Part shown: piece by piece, positions 1 to 13,100 of the stretch
Numbering within the stretch: the stretch's first letter is position 1
How the letters are laid out: every line of letters starts with the position of its first letter
DNA from: Hermatobates lingyangjiaoensis
Lineage: Eukaryota > Arthropoda > Insecta > Hemiptera > Hermatobatidae
Length of the DNA stretch: 64,000 nt
Assembly (NCBI GenBank): GCA_026182355.1
Contig: JAPFBL010000543.1
Location: forward strand, 62,001 to 126,000
Direction: 5' to 3'
The notes under the pieces: generated by a model
The model's database searches: none
What the model was told of the DNA's origin: nothing
The model's input: the letters and a program-made list of their open reading frames with translations, nothing else
Position numbers and translations under genes: made by a program

Positions 1-2125
1 TCATCACCTGAATAAACTGAACACATAAAATACCAGGCCCAAATGAAAACCTGCTTACAAGTACCCTAAAATAAATGGGTTTCGTTCAAAGGGGCAACTC
101 TGACAGCAGAATGTGGCAGTCTTGAAATGTTCTCTCACCTGTTTGATTCATATGCATGCACCCTGACCTTTCGGCCAATAACATGGCTGTAAATACAGGA
201 TCTTACTACTACTGCGATGTGTCAGATAATAATGAAACTTTTGAAGAGATGTTATTTTACTTCCCTTCAGCCTCCACAAAAATGAAAGTTTATAGAATAC
301 TTTTTTTTTGTTTATTTGATTTTTATTCAATGCTTCATATAATCTAACATCATTCTTCTATGTTATAAAAAGCTTATATTAACAACATAGTACTTGTTTT
401 GCTTAATACTATTACTATTTTATACCTTTTAATATTACATGATTATTAATAAAGATTAATAATAATGATATTAAATAATGTTATTAATATTCATTATTTT
501 CTTAGTTATATTATTTTTTTTAGTATATGGTTAAAAAAAACTGGTTTTTACTCGATTAAACCACTGGATTTGTAATGGGAGACCTAGCATTAGCAGGTTT
601 TTATGGTGGTTTCGATTGAGAATAACAGGTCATACAAAGCACTGAAAAATTTCTGTTTGGACCAGGATTTAGCTGTTTGAAAATTGAGATAGACATGTAT
701 ACATCGGTCACCAACATATCAGATTAGAGGTGGTTCAAACTAGTTCTTTGAAGTTAGACCTTTATAAAGCAATCTGCAGGATCTCTTTACACGAATTTCA
801 TCGGCACGCGTTAGTCTTTACCTTATATCTTCTAGCATTTTTGTAGTTTCTCCTTTTTGTAGTTTCAATTATCATTCTTTTTTGGTATAGTTTTTATTTA
901 AAGTGATCCTTTACTTAAGAACGAGAATATGCTAAAAGTATTTAGTTGTACCGAGTTATATTATATCCATTATAAGTGTAAGCTCAGTTGGAATGAGCTT
1001 TTTAAACTAAATTATAGTAAAGTAATAAATCCACTATCTATAAACTGCTATCTAGTAGCGTGCTGCTATCTACAGGCTATAAGCTGCAACGTCGATCATA
1101 ACACAACCCCATGACCCACCAGCTGATTGTCCCAAGGTCACGCTGGGGTTACTGGGGCACCCCTAAAAGTTGCTAGTTCCTGCAACTCTTATCCTTTTCC
1201 CTTATATCCAAACATTTTTCTTCTGTTGTTTTAGTTCATCTGGTTTTATTTAAAAAATTAATGCCGATCATAGTATTTACGAAACGTTTGTTTCAAGCAA
1301 TGCTGCTTAAAAACCACTGCATTAGATAGATAGATGGCTCATTGTGATACAGTGAAGGTGAAATATTTTTTTTTTAACATTAAGCATAAATAATTAAATA
1401 AACAAAAAAATGAACATGAGAGATTTTACTTTACTATGATTTAATGAATTGTATTATTACTTTGTATTATTAATTGTTAGACTAATTTTTCAAATGTGGT
1501 TTGACATTTGACGTAGCTTTAGTTCTGAAGATTGTAGATTCAAATATTGGGCATGCTCTAGATTTTCATATCATCGGGACAGAAAACTTGTCCCCATGAT
1601 ATGGACATAAAGTTATCTGTCCCGAGGTTATACTGAATCAGGTACTATTTAAAGTGCCTGGCTATTCTACTAAACTGGAATAAGGTAACGTAAAGGACTT
1701 ACATGTAAAATCAACCCCTTAATGAGTTGGTAACAAAAAAAAAAAATTTGATTTTTCTTCAAAAGGCATTTTTCATATAGCCATAGTTGTCTATGCGAGC
1801 GAGTGGTCAGATGTCTATTTCATCATTTTTTTGTTTATCATCTATTGGCTAAATTTTTTTTGGAGTTCATCAGTTTTGTAAACATTAAATGCCAGAATGA
1901 TGAATTATAACTTAAAACTAACACTTATTAAGAAGATTTATGAGGTGTAGCTTATCAGGACTACTCTGTGAGTTCTTCAGGTTGAAATTAAACTCTCATT
2001 GCCAACGTTTATTTTTTATTTATAACCTTTTTCATAGGCCTACAAAACAAAGGATATATAAAAATAATACAGTAATTTACAATCGAATAATGATCGTATT
2101 ATTTCTTATAATTCCACTATTTTGT
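1..2125. other. AT-rich non-coding sequence
   Basis: No exon with a credible frame and splice sites was seen. The stretch holds A/T runs and short palindromic pieces, for example around 1560-1630. It is probably intergenic, or an intron of a gene outside the window. Confidence 0.5.
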
Positions 2126-2205
2126 AGTCCTATGAAAAGATTTTAAATAAAAACCGAAATGCTGGTAATGAGATTTAAATTTGAATCTGAAGAACTGACC
2201 GAGGC
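2126..2205 (+). repeat. Penelope-like repeat fragment, family F
   Basis: The fragment contains CTATGAAAAG, an A/T-rich self-complementary stretch, then CCGAAATGCTGG. It matches the better copies at 38.5, 46.2, 46.4 and 52.5 kb. Those have helix GGTTTT/AAAACC followed by GAAACGTTGG. This copy is diverged. Confidence 0.5.
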
Positions 2206-2291
2206 CTGATCAACTTTTATTATATATATCTATATTGGTTTCTATCAGTTGTCCGGGGGAAGGTATATGATTAATTTAGATAGTGAACAAT

Positions 2292-2400
2292 AGAATAGAG
2301 TTTTTTCAGGTTTAGATGAATCCAAATATGAACCCAGTAAGGGACGACCTTCTAACAGCCGCATACTTGGATTCATCTAAACCTGCAAAAACTCTATTCT
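2292..2400. repeat. Short inverted repeat
   Basis: The left arm (2292-2324) and right arm (2367-2400) are near-perfect reverse complements, both containing GGTTTAGATGAATCCAA or its complement. A loop of about 40 bp separates them. It sits next to (TA)n and a Penelope-like fragment, so it is probably part of the same kind of palindromic insertion. Confidence 0.7.
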
Positions 2401-2435
2401 TATTGGTCACCATCTAAACTGATCGTATATATATA

Positions 2436-2650
2436 TATCAACTTGGGCCAGTTGATTTTTTTATTCCCCGAGGAACTGAGAACAAACAGCCTGCAGGACA
2501 TTAGAGAAAGTCTCAAAAAAGGTAACCAACCATGAAATTGGCATAAAATTTTTAGAAACATGTTTGGAAGAAGGATTGCTACCAACCTTCACTAATATAT
2601 CTAAAATTAAAGTTTTTGCAAAAAAAAGAAAAGAGAGGCTAAGACTTACT
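2436..2650 (+). mobile_element. Penelope-like element fragment, N-terminal ORF remnant
   Basis: With frameshifts tolerated, the plus strand reads as a peptide ending in FLETCLEEGLLPTFTNI. Related peptides occur at 42.6 kb (minus; NVCIQEGLLPKFTNI) and 56.2 kb (NKVCLQEDLLPTYTNI). This spacing (a helix, then F/N..C...GL(L/I)P.F) is characteristic of the region before the reverse transcriptase in Penelope-like proteins. Near-identical DNA occurs at 42.3-42.56 and 44.27-44.44 kb. No reverse transcriptase or GIY-YIG domain is present. Confidence 0.55.
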
Positions 2651-2759
2651 ATTCTCGATCATTTCGGCTATCTTGCTGTCTTCAGGAGAGGTAGGAAAAG
2701 GAACACAAGAGCGGAGACGTGAAAGTGTCCACCGACAGAAACAAAGTCGGTTTATATAT

Positions 2760-2960
2760 ATATATACTAAAAAATCAGAAAAATGATCCGAACTAGTTCA
2801 AAATCGAAGAAGAATAACACACAGAGTAAAGAAACACATCTGCAAACTCTAATTTTTGGGCAATTCGTCTTCCTTTCTCCTGAAGACGGATTGACAGAAA
2901 ATTTGAGTTTGCAAGTGTTTCTTTACTCTGTAAAGTTTCTGTGAATATCTTCATCGATTT
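2760..2960. repeat. Palindromic PLE-type element, family D variant
   Basis: The arms are inverted copies built around ACACAGAGTAAAGAAACAC / GTGTTTCTTTACTCTGT. Each arm carries a CCTGAAGACGG...GAAAATT module, one per strand. It follows a (TA)n run, as most copies in this window do. It is a relative of the element at 52.62-52.85 kb. Confidence 0.6.
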
Positions 2961-3533
2961 TGAACTCGTGTAATGATAATTTTAAAAGGAAGGAAAATTT
3001 TTTTTAAAAATTAAAACAAAATAGATAATAAAATATATTTATTTAAAAATATAAATATACATATAATTTGTAGTCTCTAGAGATCTAAAAAGTAGAATAA
3101 ACAAATTAACTAAGAAAAAGGACATTATTAATATCCAATCGCTCTAGATTTCAAAAATAGGACGGAAAATAATAAAGAACACAACCTGGAATGTCGACCT
3201 GGATCAACTCACAACACCGTAATGAAGTAAAATTCAATGTTTTTAGCACAACCAATTACGAAATGTTCTAACAGAACAGTATCATTTTGATATCTCAATT
3301 CATTGTATCTAACTGGACATTATTACTTGAATTTATAATTTGTACTAACTCTTTTACAAGCAATAAACTACTAAAAAAAAAGTGAATTAAAACATTATAT
3401 AATAACAAAGATTCCTTTAAAATAAATGTTAACATATATCTGATATAATGTTATATTTTGTTTAAATAGTTTTGATTGCATGAAATAAAATGTAATAGCA
3501 AACAAAATGTAGAACTGAAAAAGAAATAATATA

Positions 3534-4224
3534 CAGTAATCACTCACTTTTCGTGGATAATGGGGACCGAAGACACCCGAGAAAAACGAAAATCCGCGAA
3601 TAATGGACGCGCCTTTATAAAAGTCTCTAAAGCTCAAACAACGACCTTTCCATCAGAGAGAGAATCCTGACCTTACTAAATACTGTACTTTGTTGTAAAT
3701 AAAAATGAAAAACAATAAGAAATAATTAATAAACAAAAATAACGTCTTTACAGACTATAAGAGAGAGAGAAATTATACCCTTAATGTATTTATTGCACAG
3801 TGAATAATAATGGAAGTAAATAAAATAAAAAATTCGTTACTATCCTTTATTTTAATTTATAGATAAAAGGCCTATTTTTTGATATTTTTATTACTTCTTG
3901 TTACAATTGATTATGTTTTAATATTTTTCATTAAATTTTAGTCTTTATTGAATATGGTTAAATGCTTTTTTTTTATTAGACATTAATTCAATGCTGTAGA
4001 ATATATTTTGACCCAGCAAGTCACTGGTTGTTTGATATCTTTCTCGATCGTACAAGAAGAACCCTGTATATTTTCTTCTCTAATACTAACTATTGTACTT
4101 TTTCATTACGAGTTGTATATCTTTGTTTTTTTTTTACTGCAATTACAGGTGAATATTTTTATTTTTAATTGAACACTTTAGGACCATGCGAAACACTGAA
4201 CCGCGAACTAGCGAGGGATTACTG
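3534..4224. mobile_element. Tigger/pogo-type non-autonomous transposon
   Basis: The element starts CAGTAATCACTCACTTTTCG and ends CGAACTAGCGAGGGATTACTG. These are imperfect terminal inverted repeats (TIRs) flanked on both sides by TA, the target duplication of the Tc1/mariner superfamily. The TIR resembles that of the Tigger/pogo group. The 691-bp interior is A/T-rich and has no transposase frame. Confidence 0.8.
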
Positions 4225-4226
4225 TA

Positions 4227-6825
4227 CTTAAATTGAATTACAATGACCAATATTGTCGGATGAGTTTTATCGTTTTAACATTGAAAATAATAAAACATAA
4301 CATTTCCATCGTCATCATCAACAAAATATTACATGATATAGCCCTGGTTTTTGTAAGCCATTTTTCTTTTTTAATAACAAGCAGAGGAATATACCAAAGT
4401 AATATTAAAACTACGAACTCGATAATAAAAAATAAATTTTTGCTAACTTATACAACTAAATGTATAAAAGACAATAAATACATGCATATTTATTAAATAT
4501 ACATTAGTAGAACATGAAAATTTAAAAAACATGTAATATATGTAAATATGTATTGAATATGTGATGAACACGTTTTAATTTACACTAATTCCGTTGAACA
4601 TTAAAATATCAACATAGCATAGATACGTCCAAATACTTATGAAATACTAACTTTTGAAATAGAAAAAAAACGTGGTTACAATATGTAATTAAAATCCAAT
4701 AACTATAATTACGTTAAAAAGAAAAAAAACCTTGGAGAAAGTAAATGTCTTGATTGAATTTCATAACAACAACAGAAAATTAAAAAAAAACATTAATTTT
4801 TTTTAAAAGAGTAATAATAATTACATCTTCAAGAAAATACAACTGAACGCTTCAGGATTCTTGATTACACTACAGAAAGACATAAATTGTTTTTGTTTCA
4901 AAAATTACAATAATTTGGACCATTACAAAATTACTCAATAAAGCTTTTCATTTAAATATATATATATATTTATAAAACCAAACTTGTTTATTTAATTCAA
5001 GTTTAATTGAAAACCTGAAATGAAAACAATTTTCAGAATATAAATCTTAAATAAAGAGTTTACAAATTTTCTTTTAGTTTTCTAAAATCACAAATTAAAC
5101 TAATCTAAAACCTTTTTATAAAAGTATTATTATCAAATTATCAAGATCAAAATACGAATAAACATAACATTTGATATGAATTGATTGAAAACCACACAAT
5201 TGAATACTTCGGAACATTTTGTATATTAGTACTTAAGCCTGGATGTACGTATAACAGTTATAATACATTCTTTTCTTTTTTTCTATATCAACATTATTTA
5301 GGTTAACTTGTAAATGCATTACACATATAAATGAATTTTGATTAAATGCAACATATTTAATGTGGAAGCATGTGACACATAGTTTTTGTTTATTATGTAG
5401 GCATTATACAACATGAAAGTTATTATTATCTTAACATTATCACATAAAAGCATCATTCAAAGCCCAATACATATTTCTTTTTTTTTAAATGCCTCAGTAA
5501 CAATTATTAAAATATTTATCTACTCCATTCAATAAGCATACACAAGAAGGCTTTCGGCTACGTAGTTTATAAACATTTATTTTTAGACGAATCTTACATT
5601 TATAGTTTTGTACTTTCAGTGAGGGAAATCTGTTATATACGGGGGTAACAAAAACAGGAATGCTCCGTATATCTAATATAAGAAAAAGGATCCATTATCC
5701 TTAATCTTAATATTCCAACAATTTATTTTATGCTAATCCATTTTCTTGAACACTATAGAATATGTTTTTATTTAGTTTTACAACTTATAATCTCGTTCTG
5801 TTGTTTCAAGCAGTTTACTATCCTGTATACTAAGTTATTACATTTTTTATCCACTTTTAAAATGATATGGAACCCAATCCAGGACTGTAAATACTTGTTA
5901 TGACAGAGAACCTTATTCACAGAATCCAAAACTGCAAAAAACAAACTATTACAATATCAACCTGGTTTCTCTAGACAGAAATACGTCCATATTTACTGAA
6001 TCTCCATACTAAAGTTATAACATCGAAACATTTTGTTTCCTTGCATCTAATTAAAACTTTTGTAATTATTCTCCAGTTTATGTTAGTTCATTTTAATTGT
6101 CTAATGAATTTTGGTTTATATCTTTAAAAAATAGTACAAATTAACAATAATTTTCAAAAATATGTGAACAAACTTAAAAGGACCGTAGTTTGTTCAATGC
6201 TAATTTAAAATAATAATATATATTATTTTTTTTTTTAAAAAAATTCACTGAAATGTTTTGGCAAACTTATCATTAACAGTAGTTTTATAATTCAATATTT
6301 ATTGATAATGATAAAACACTATTTATGCATTTATCGCTTTTAAAACTGCTTTTGAAAGTATGGCAGATATCTCTAAACGCAGAGTATTATGTTGAAACTC
6401 CTTCAGTTTATACAAAAAAAACTTTAGATTATTAATTACAATAAAAATTATCCGGTTAATATGCAGAACAAAGGGCCCCTGTCATGGCGTCTGGGTATCG
6501 AATCTACTATTAGTATTGTAACTGTCTACATAAGATAGATCTTGTACATAACATATTATGTATAAATATATTAATATATATTATATTATAACTAAACACT
6601 TAACATGGCAAGATGGCGGGGAAGCCCCCCTTGTTCTGCATATTAACCAATGTCCTGAAATCAGAATACAGCACTAATTTTAAATTTTGAATAATATATT
6701 ATCAAATTCGACAAATATAAAAACAAATAAACATTTAATTGTCACATAATTGAAATCAGTAAGTAGTTTTAAAATAAACAACGAATTACATAAATTACAA
6801 TATAATCCCCTAAGATTTATCGATA
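4227..6825. other. AT-rich non-coding sequence
   Basis: I see no coding exon. The longest open frames are short, A/T-biased and lack splice context. Two short stretches (around 6465-6480 and 6625-6645) share an AAGGGCCCC/CCCCTTGTT-type inverted match, suggesting the ends of an unclassified element of about 180 bp. Confidence 0.45.
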
Positions 6826-7662
6826 CAGTGATATCTCGAAATACGAGTTTAATTTGGTCCAGAACTTAGTTCGTATGTAGAATTACTCGTTTGTTGAAAC
6901 AAACGCATGTTATTGTTCCCCATAAGGAATAACATGCGTTCTAACCACCCAAAACATTCAAATTAGCTTTAAATATATGGACGAAATACGAAAATAGTTA
7001 ATGATAACAAACATAATTCATTACTAGATAAAAATAAAGTAAAATAAAATTAAGTAATAAATAAAAATAGGCAAAAAAAAAGTATATTTTTTGTGTAGAG
7101 ATTTGATTTCCATCATTTTAAACATGAGTAAATACCACGCAATAAATTACATAGTTCGTATGAAATAAAAATAGTGTTTTGACATTCCTCTAAATATTCT
7201 GATCAAAGATTAAACAAGACTCCAAATGAAATAAAGATATTAGGTGAATGTGCTTCACAAATTACGATCATAACACAAATTACGATTACATAACAAAGAG
7301 TTCGTGGAATTTTATGTTATATCATTAATCACTATTTCAAAAATAATTAAAGGAATTCAATTTACAAAGTGAGTATCGCGTGACATACACACTAATAATA
7401 AACATTAATTTAACTGCAATTACTGATAACAGCAAGTTACCTTCCTTGCATTACTTTTCTAGTTTAGTATATTTAGCAGTGTTAATAAACTGACGCAAAA
7501 CTTCGGATGCTAACGAAGGCTGTTGTTAATTTGGACGGCTACAAAAGCGTGAGATGTGCTGTACCTTAAATTTTGAGCTATACCGAGAGAAATTTCCGTG
7601 AGAATTATACCTCATATCACAGTAAGACAGAATATAGAGACTCGTACATCGAGGTAACACTG
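6826..7662. mobile_element. Tigger-like non-autonomous transposon
   Basis: The left end CAGTGATATCTCGAAATACG pairs with the right end CGTACATCGAGGTAACACTG. Both are flanked by TA. The TIR form (CAGTG..A.CTCG..ATACGAG) is typical of Tigger-like Tc1/mariner elements. Length is 837 bp. An open frame of 69 codons at the right end resembles no transposase I recognise. Confidence 0.8.
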
Positions 7663-7664
7663 TA

Positions 7665-10022
7665 TCTTGAAAAAAAAAGTCATCCCTCAATTATCGTAGC
7701 AATATGTTATGGAAGCAAACTTTTATGCTTGAAAACACACTTTTTAACACATGCTAATATTATTTTAACAAAAAAAAAATAGTTTGACCATTCTTTTTTA
7801 ATAACTTCATCAACATTTATGCATTTCTTATGTTATTAGTATTTTCTTGATACAGAAAACGGTAATGAAAAAAAAATTTTAATGGCCCAAAGAGATCAAG
7901 ATTGTGTTTAAGCATGCAAAACACAATTTTGTGAATTCATCTAATATAATGAAGTTACAGTGACTGTTATCAAACTCCTTTAGTTGTTATATTGTCGTGG
8001 TTACTTGTATATAGGGGAAGATACCACAATAACCATATATATTCTGAAACTTAAACATTTGTATAATAAAATCAACTAAAATCTGTAGAAACCCAACGTG
8101 TTTAACCCCCAGTTATCAGTTTAGGTATAATACAAAGAAAAATTAAGAATGATAAACGAGGGATGACTATACAACAATGAAGGTTGACAGAATTGGTTGA
8201 AAACATAGTATCAATTCAAGTTGTGGCAACACTTTTACCAATTAAATTGTAAATTAGATCACAGTTAGATTTAATATATTAAAAAATAAACACAGAAACT
8301 ACCAATTCAGGTGTATTGTCTTATTTTTTTTTTGCATAAAGCAACATTATGGCAATTTAATCGCAATTGTTCTAAAGCATATACAAGGCTTCAATTTATG
8401 CATATATCAAAATAAAATTTTAGAATGAAGAAAAGAAACATTCAAGTTTTCCGAAACTCTGGAGTCTTTACCACACTGTAATCATGAGTAAATACCACAC
8501 AATAAAAAGAATTGCATAGCTCGTGAAATCAAAATTTTAACTAACATTATTTTCTATACATATAAAAAAAAATATAATTTAATCGTAAAATAAATATTGA
8601 AATTTTAAAAGTAGTCAATAATAATGTCTAACAACCGTCTGATATGTTTACTATAATTTCATTTGAATCAATTTGAAAAATAAAAACAAACATAGACAAA
8701 ATATAAGTTGCATACATTAAATAATATTATTTCAAATGTCATTATTGTTTGATCTAATAAAATACATGTAATTAATACTAACGATACATGCAAAAAAAAA
8801 CTACAATAATTGTGCCTCATTACTGTGCAAAAATACTAACACATAATAAAAAAGATAACAAGATATTACATATATAACCTTATTTAGAAATAAACAACAA
8901 AATGTGCTTATTTCATTTAAAATTTAAAACAAAATTATTGTTTATCAGATTATGATTATAATTAATTGAGATGTTAATATGATAAATAAATTAAATATTT
9001 CATTTTGCCCATAAATTTTAAAAAAATAAAGTAAAAGGAATGTTTATTTATTTTCCTAGTCAAAATAAATTGGAATTAATATTTTTAATACATAAATATT
9101 TATATGTGACACTCAAGAAAAGAAATACTAATTTTAAATTGTTAATTTTATGACTTTTTTTAAATATATATATATATATATATATATATGACTTTTACTA
9201 AGAAAAGTGGGATAAATGCAGGTGGGAAAGACAGTTAGTTATTTATCCGGATATATAATATATAAAAATTTTTATTAAAAAAAATGAACTATTGAGAATT
9301 GCGTTAAAATGGCTACATAAAATCCATATTGAAATACCAATATGAAGTCAGTCTTAAAAAATGTTTACAATAAAAAAAAACAAACTGAATTATTTATAAA
9401 AAAAAAGTAATATTTAACAAACTACAAGAAAAGAAATTAACAAAATAAAACATTAAAAAATAAATAACGTAATACAACTATAATGACAATAATTTCATTT
9501 AATTTGTCTTCCTTTAAAAAACATGTTTCTTTTCCTATTATTAATAGATTAGTCTTCGATTAGGACTGCAGTAATATTTTGGGGAACGCAACAATAATAC
9601 TAGGTCTAAACAAGAAAGATATTACTATTGTCACTTAAAGATTTATCAAAGATTTCTTTAGTTGATTTTTTTTTTATTTCCTATAATAATAATATATTTT
9701 GATTCAGCGACTATTTTTTATTTTAAAAATATATACCATCAATCTATAGCTTTTAAATAGATAATTATTTTGTATTTAGGCCCAAGAATACTATAGGGGA
9801 AAAGAGAGCTGAACAGTTAAAGCGAATATTCCTATTTGACGATTATTAAGCGATATTTCTCAAGACAGATAAGAAGGAGACAAAGTCTCAAAATGAAGGA
9901 AGACAACGAGTATTGTGAAGGTATTAAAGAAGCAAAGGATAAAATAGTTATATGGTTTTCACATTAATACAAGGATATGTTTGAAATTGGGATACTGGTA
10001 AATGAAGGTTTTTTTTTTGTTT
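7665..10022. other. AT-rich spacer, probably includes the M6 3' UTR
   Basis: No coding frame is supported. A (TA)n microsatellite lies near 9165-9190. Because the M6 stop codon is at 10023-10025 on the minus strand, the part adjoining 10022 is probably M6 3' untranslated sequence. Its end cannot be placed without transcripts. Confidence 0.45.
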
Positions 10023-10151
10023 TTAAAATCTCTCTTTGCTTGAACTAAGTCCATCTTGTTCATTAAGATACTGGATATCTTGAAGCTCTTGAAATTTCTC
10101 ATGATCTCGAATATGAGCATAGTTAGCAGACAAGCAAATCATGTAATGAAT
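10023..10151 (-). CDS. M6: M6 exon 6 (cytoplasmic tail, stop)
   Basis: The acceptor is CTTTTTCAG|AT. It encodes IHYMICLSANYAHIRD and the tail ending SSSKERF, then TAA. The NYAHIRDHEKFQE stretch is family-conserved. Confidence 0.93.
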   Translation of the reverse strand: MHYMICLSANYAHIRDHEKFQELQDIQYLNEQDGLSSSKERF

Positions 10152-13100
10152 CTGAAAAAGAAGAAAAAAAAATAGATTAAAATAAACATTATTTCAAATC
10201 TGATGAGATAGATATTTAGGAAAGCAACGTTTTGCGTAAACGAATCATAAATTATAACTCAGGCATTATCCTAGCACCAGCTAACCTCCTAGTTAGAATT
10301 ATAAAATTGTATTTTTAAAAAAAAAAAAAAAAAAAACTGGAGGACTGACAAAGTCAGACCTCCGATGTTGATTCCTACAGGAATTATTACTGCATCTTTC
10401 ATTCATTATACATTGGAAGTTCTAAATTTTGCCTCACTTAAGTGTATTTACCTGACGTCGTACAGGCTCGTTTCAGACGGTTCAACATCTTCTCCGAGGG
10501 ACGAAGTTATCAGATTTATTCATCTCCTTCGTAAATAAATCGAGGGTCAGAGTGGGTATAGAACCCCTGACCTACCAGTTCAGAGGTGAACACGTTGCCA
10601 CTGAACTAACCTAACCCTCAAATAGATATCTTATTTAGAAAAACATGGAATAAACTTAATTAATATGATATGAACTTTCATGCCAACGTTTTGTCCATAT
10701 TTTGAAGACATCTTCAATATAGTTTATTAGAATATAACAGTCATGTACATTTTTTTGCAATAGAAAAATAACAAGCACAGAAGATGTCTACACTTATAGA
10801 GAAATGCTGGCTTTAAGGTGTTTTATTGAGAAATGTTTGACGCTGTACCAAACCTTCATAAACAAAAATTTTAAAATACCACTCTTCCCTCCCACTCTTC
10901 TCAACCCCTCACCAAATGTTCTCTGCATCTAGTGTTTCAGTTGGGTTTTTTACTCTGACGAAGACCGCTTGTTACGGTTGAAAGATCTTAGTCTTGTTTT
11001 TCTGTTTTCTTATTGTGGTTTGATCATATATATCCTATCGATGAAAATACGAAACGGACAAATAAAGTTCAGTGTAGACAAAGAAATATAGAGAAATTAA
11101 AAACACACACTTACAGTCTAATTTTCGGTTTGAACCGTCTTCAGGAGAGATAAGAGAGGTACCGTCTGGTTGGGTCTCCAACCGTCTCTGTACCAGTGCG
11201 CTTGGTTTCCGTCTCTTATCTCTCCTAAAGACGGTTCCAACCGAAAACTAGAGACTGCAGGTGTGTTATATATATATATATATAATCATTAAACTCATAA
11301 TCAAACAATAACTCAAGGTTTATCATAGTAAACTTGGATTCAACCAATAATTCAACTTACCAAGCTAAGGATCACCAGGAGACAAGCGAAAGCAGCGAGA
11401 ATAAACATAACTTCCGCCTTTTCAACGTAATCCTTGCAAAATAATTTGATCTCATTTGGATGTTTTATTTCCATATCTTCAGGTCTTGCACTTGAAGGAA
11501 ACATGAAATCTGCATTACAAAAAAAAACAACAATCATTCGCATGTTTTATTTAATACATCTAAATCTATAAAATATGATAAATGATATAGAAGAAAAAAA
11601 AATCTACACTCACAGAACTGACGAAAATCAATATCTTGACCTTGGTTTTGAACTCTGTCCGAGGAACATAAAGCCCAGAATATAGTATAGAAAAGGGTTA
11701 CAATGATCAGGAAAATGAACATGCCTATCCAAGCCAGCTGGAGAATGTAAGTGATGCACATGAACTGGTGGCAAAATCATGAATATTTACATTAGGAATA
11801 AATTAAATCACACCTACAATCTTAACAAAATACAATTATAATTAATATGACTCAAATAGATTAGTTTCATTTCATTATAAATTATTAGTATCACATTTCC
11901 TTAAATTTATATTTCATATAACATTTCCTGATGAAAATATTTTATTGATTTGTATTAAAAATTATATTTATTTCTTTTTATTATTTTAAATTGGGCCAAA
12001 TTTTTTATTAAACTTTTCCTTAATTCTGATTTTATACAAACAATTGTAAAATGCGAATGTTTTTTGTATATATGATTTTTTATAATCTAAAAGGAAACTC
12101 AAGGATCAAGCTAAGGAGTTTATAAGACTATATGTCGGACACCAACCACAGCACAAGAGATCCTTCCTCCAACTCTGGCGCCCCATTCCTTGTAGACCTT
12201 TTGACGAGTAGCACCTGTTGCTAAACAACCGACAAACAGGACCATGAGCCCTAGAGCTCCCATACTGGCTCCAACCACAACGAACACCATCTGAACAGGT
12301 TCCAACCTAAACAACCCATGCCATGCCTTCTAAAATACTTTTAGTTCATTCACTTATTCTATTATTAGCACTTTTTCTAAGCAATAAGGGAACAAAGGGA
12401 GTTTAGGAGCCCCAGAGTTGACAAATCAACAATGGCCAAAATGTTTATAAAACTAATTTGTTTTAATAATTTCAAAATGTGAACATGGATGGATTTTGTT
12501 GTAATTGATAATTTCAGGTAAATAAAGTCTATTTATTAGACTCAAAGAAGTGTTTGGTCTTCTCTTAAACCTGGAATATAGAAAGAACTAATTAAACTTA
12601 TATTGAAAGAAACATTACTACAATATAACTATGAGTTGCCATTTACGGAAAAGAAATGACTCCAAAATCCCTACTGGAGAGTAGAGAAACCCTTATAACC
12701 TGTAAACGCTGGGGCTCCTAAAGTACACTCTAGCCACCCAAACTAGCTATTTATTTGAGCATTAAAATACATTAATCATTCCTTTTAATTATCAAACATT
12801 GTTAGTTAAATAAATAATCAGTGGAGAACCTAATGAGTTAATTAACAAATAATTAAAAGTAATGATTCGTAGATTCACTATATGTAAGACATTAATCGTA
12901 ATATACAGCAGGTACTACCTGCATTGATCGTAATTTGTAAAGCTGCTAGTTAAATATGAAAATAAGAAACGAAAAATTTTATTAATTTTTTTTAACCTTC
13001 TTAATGTTCTATTATCATCATTCTTACAAAGTCCTTGTGAATTAACTCTCTACATTTTGCCTATATATATAATAATTATCAATTATCCATTACTTACTAG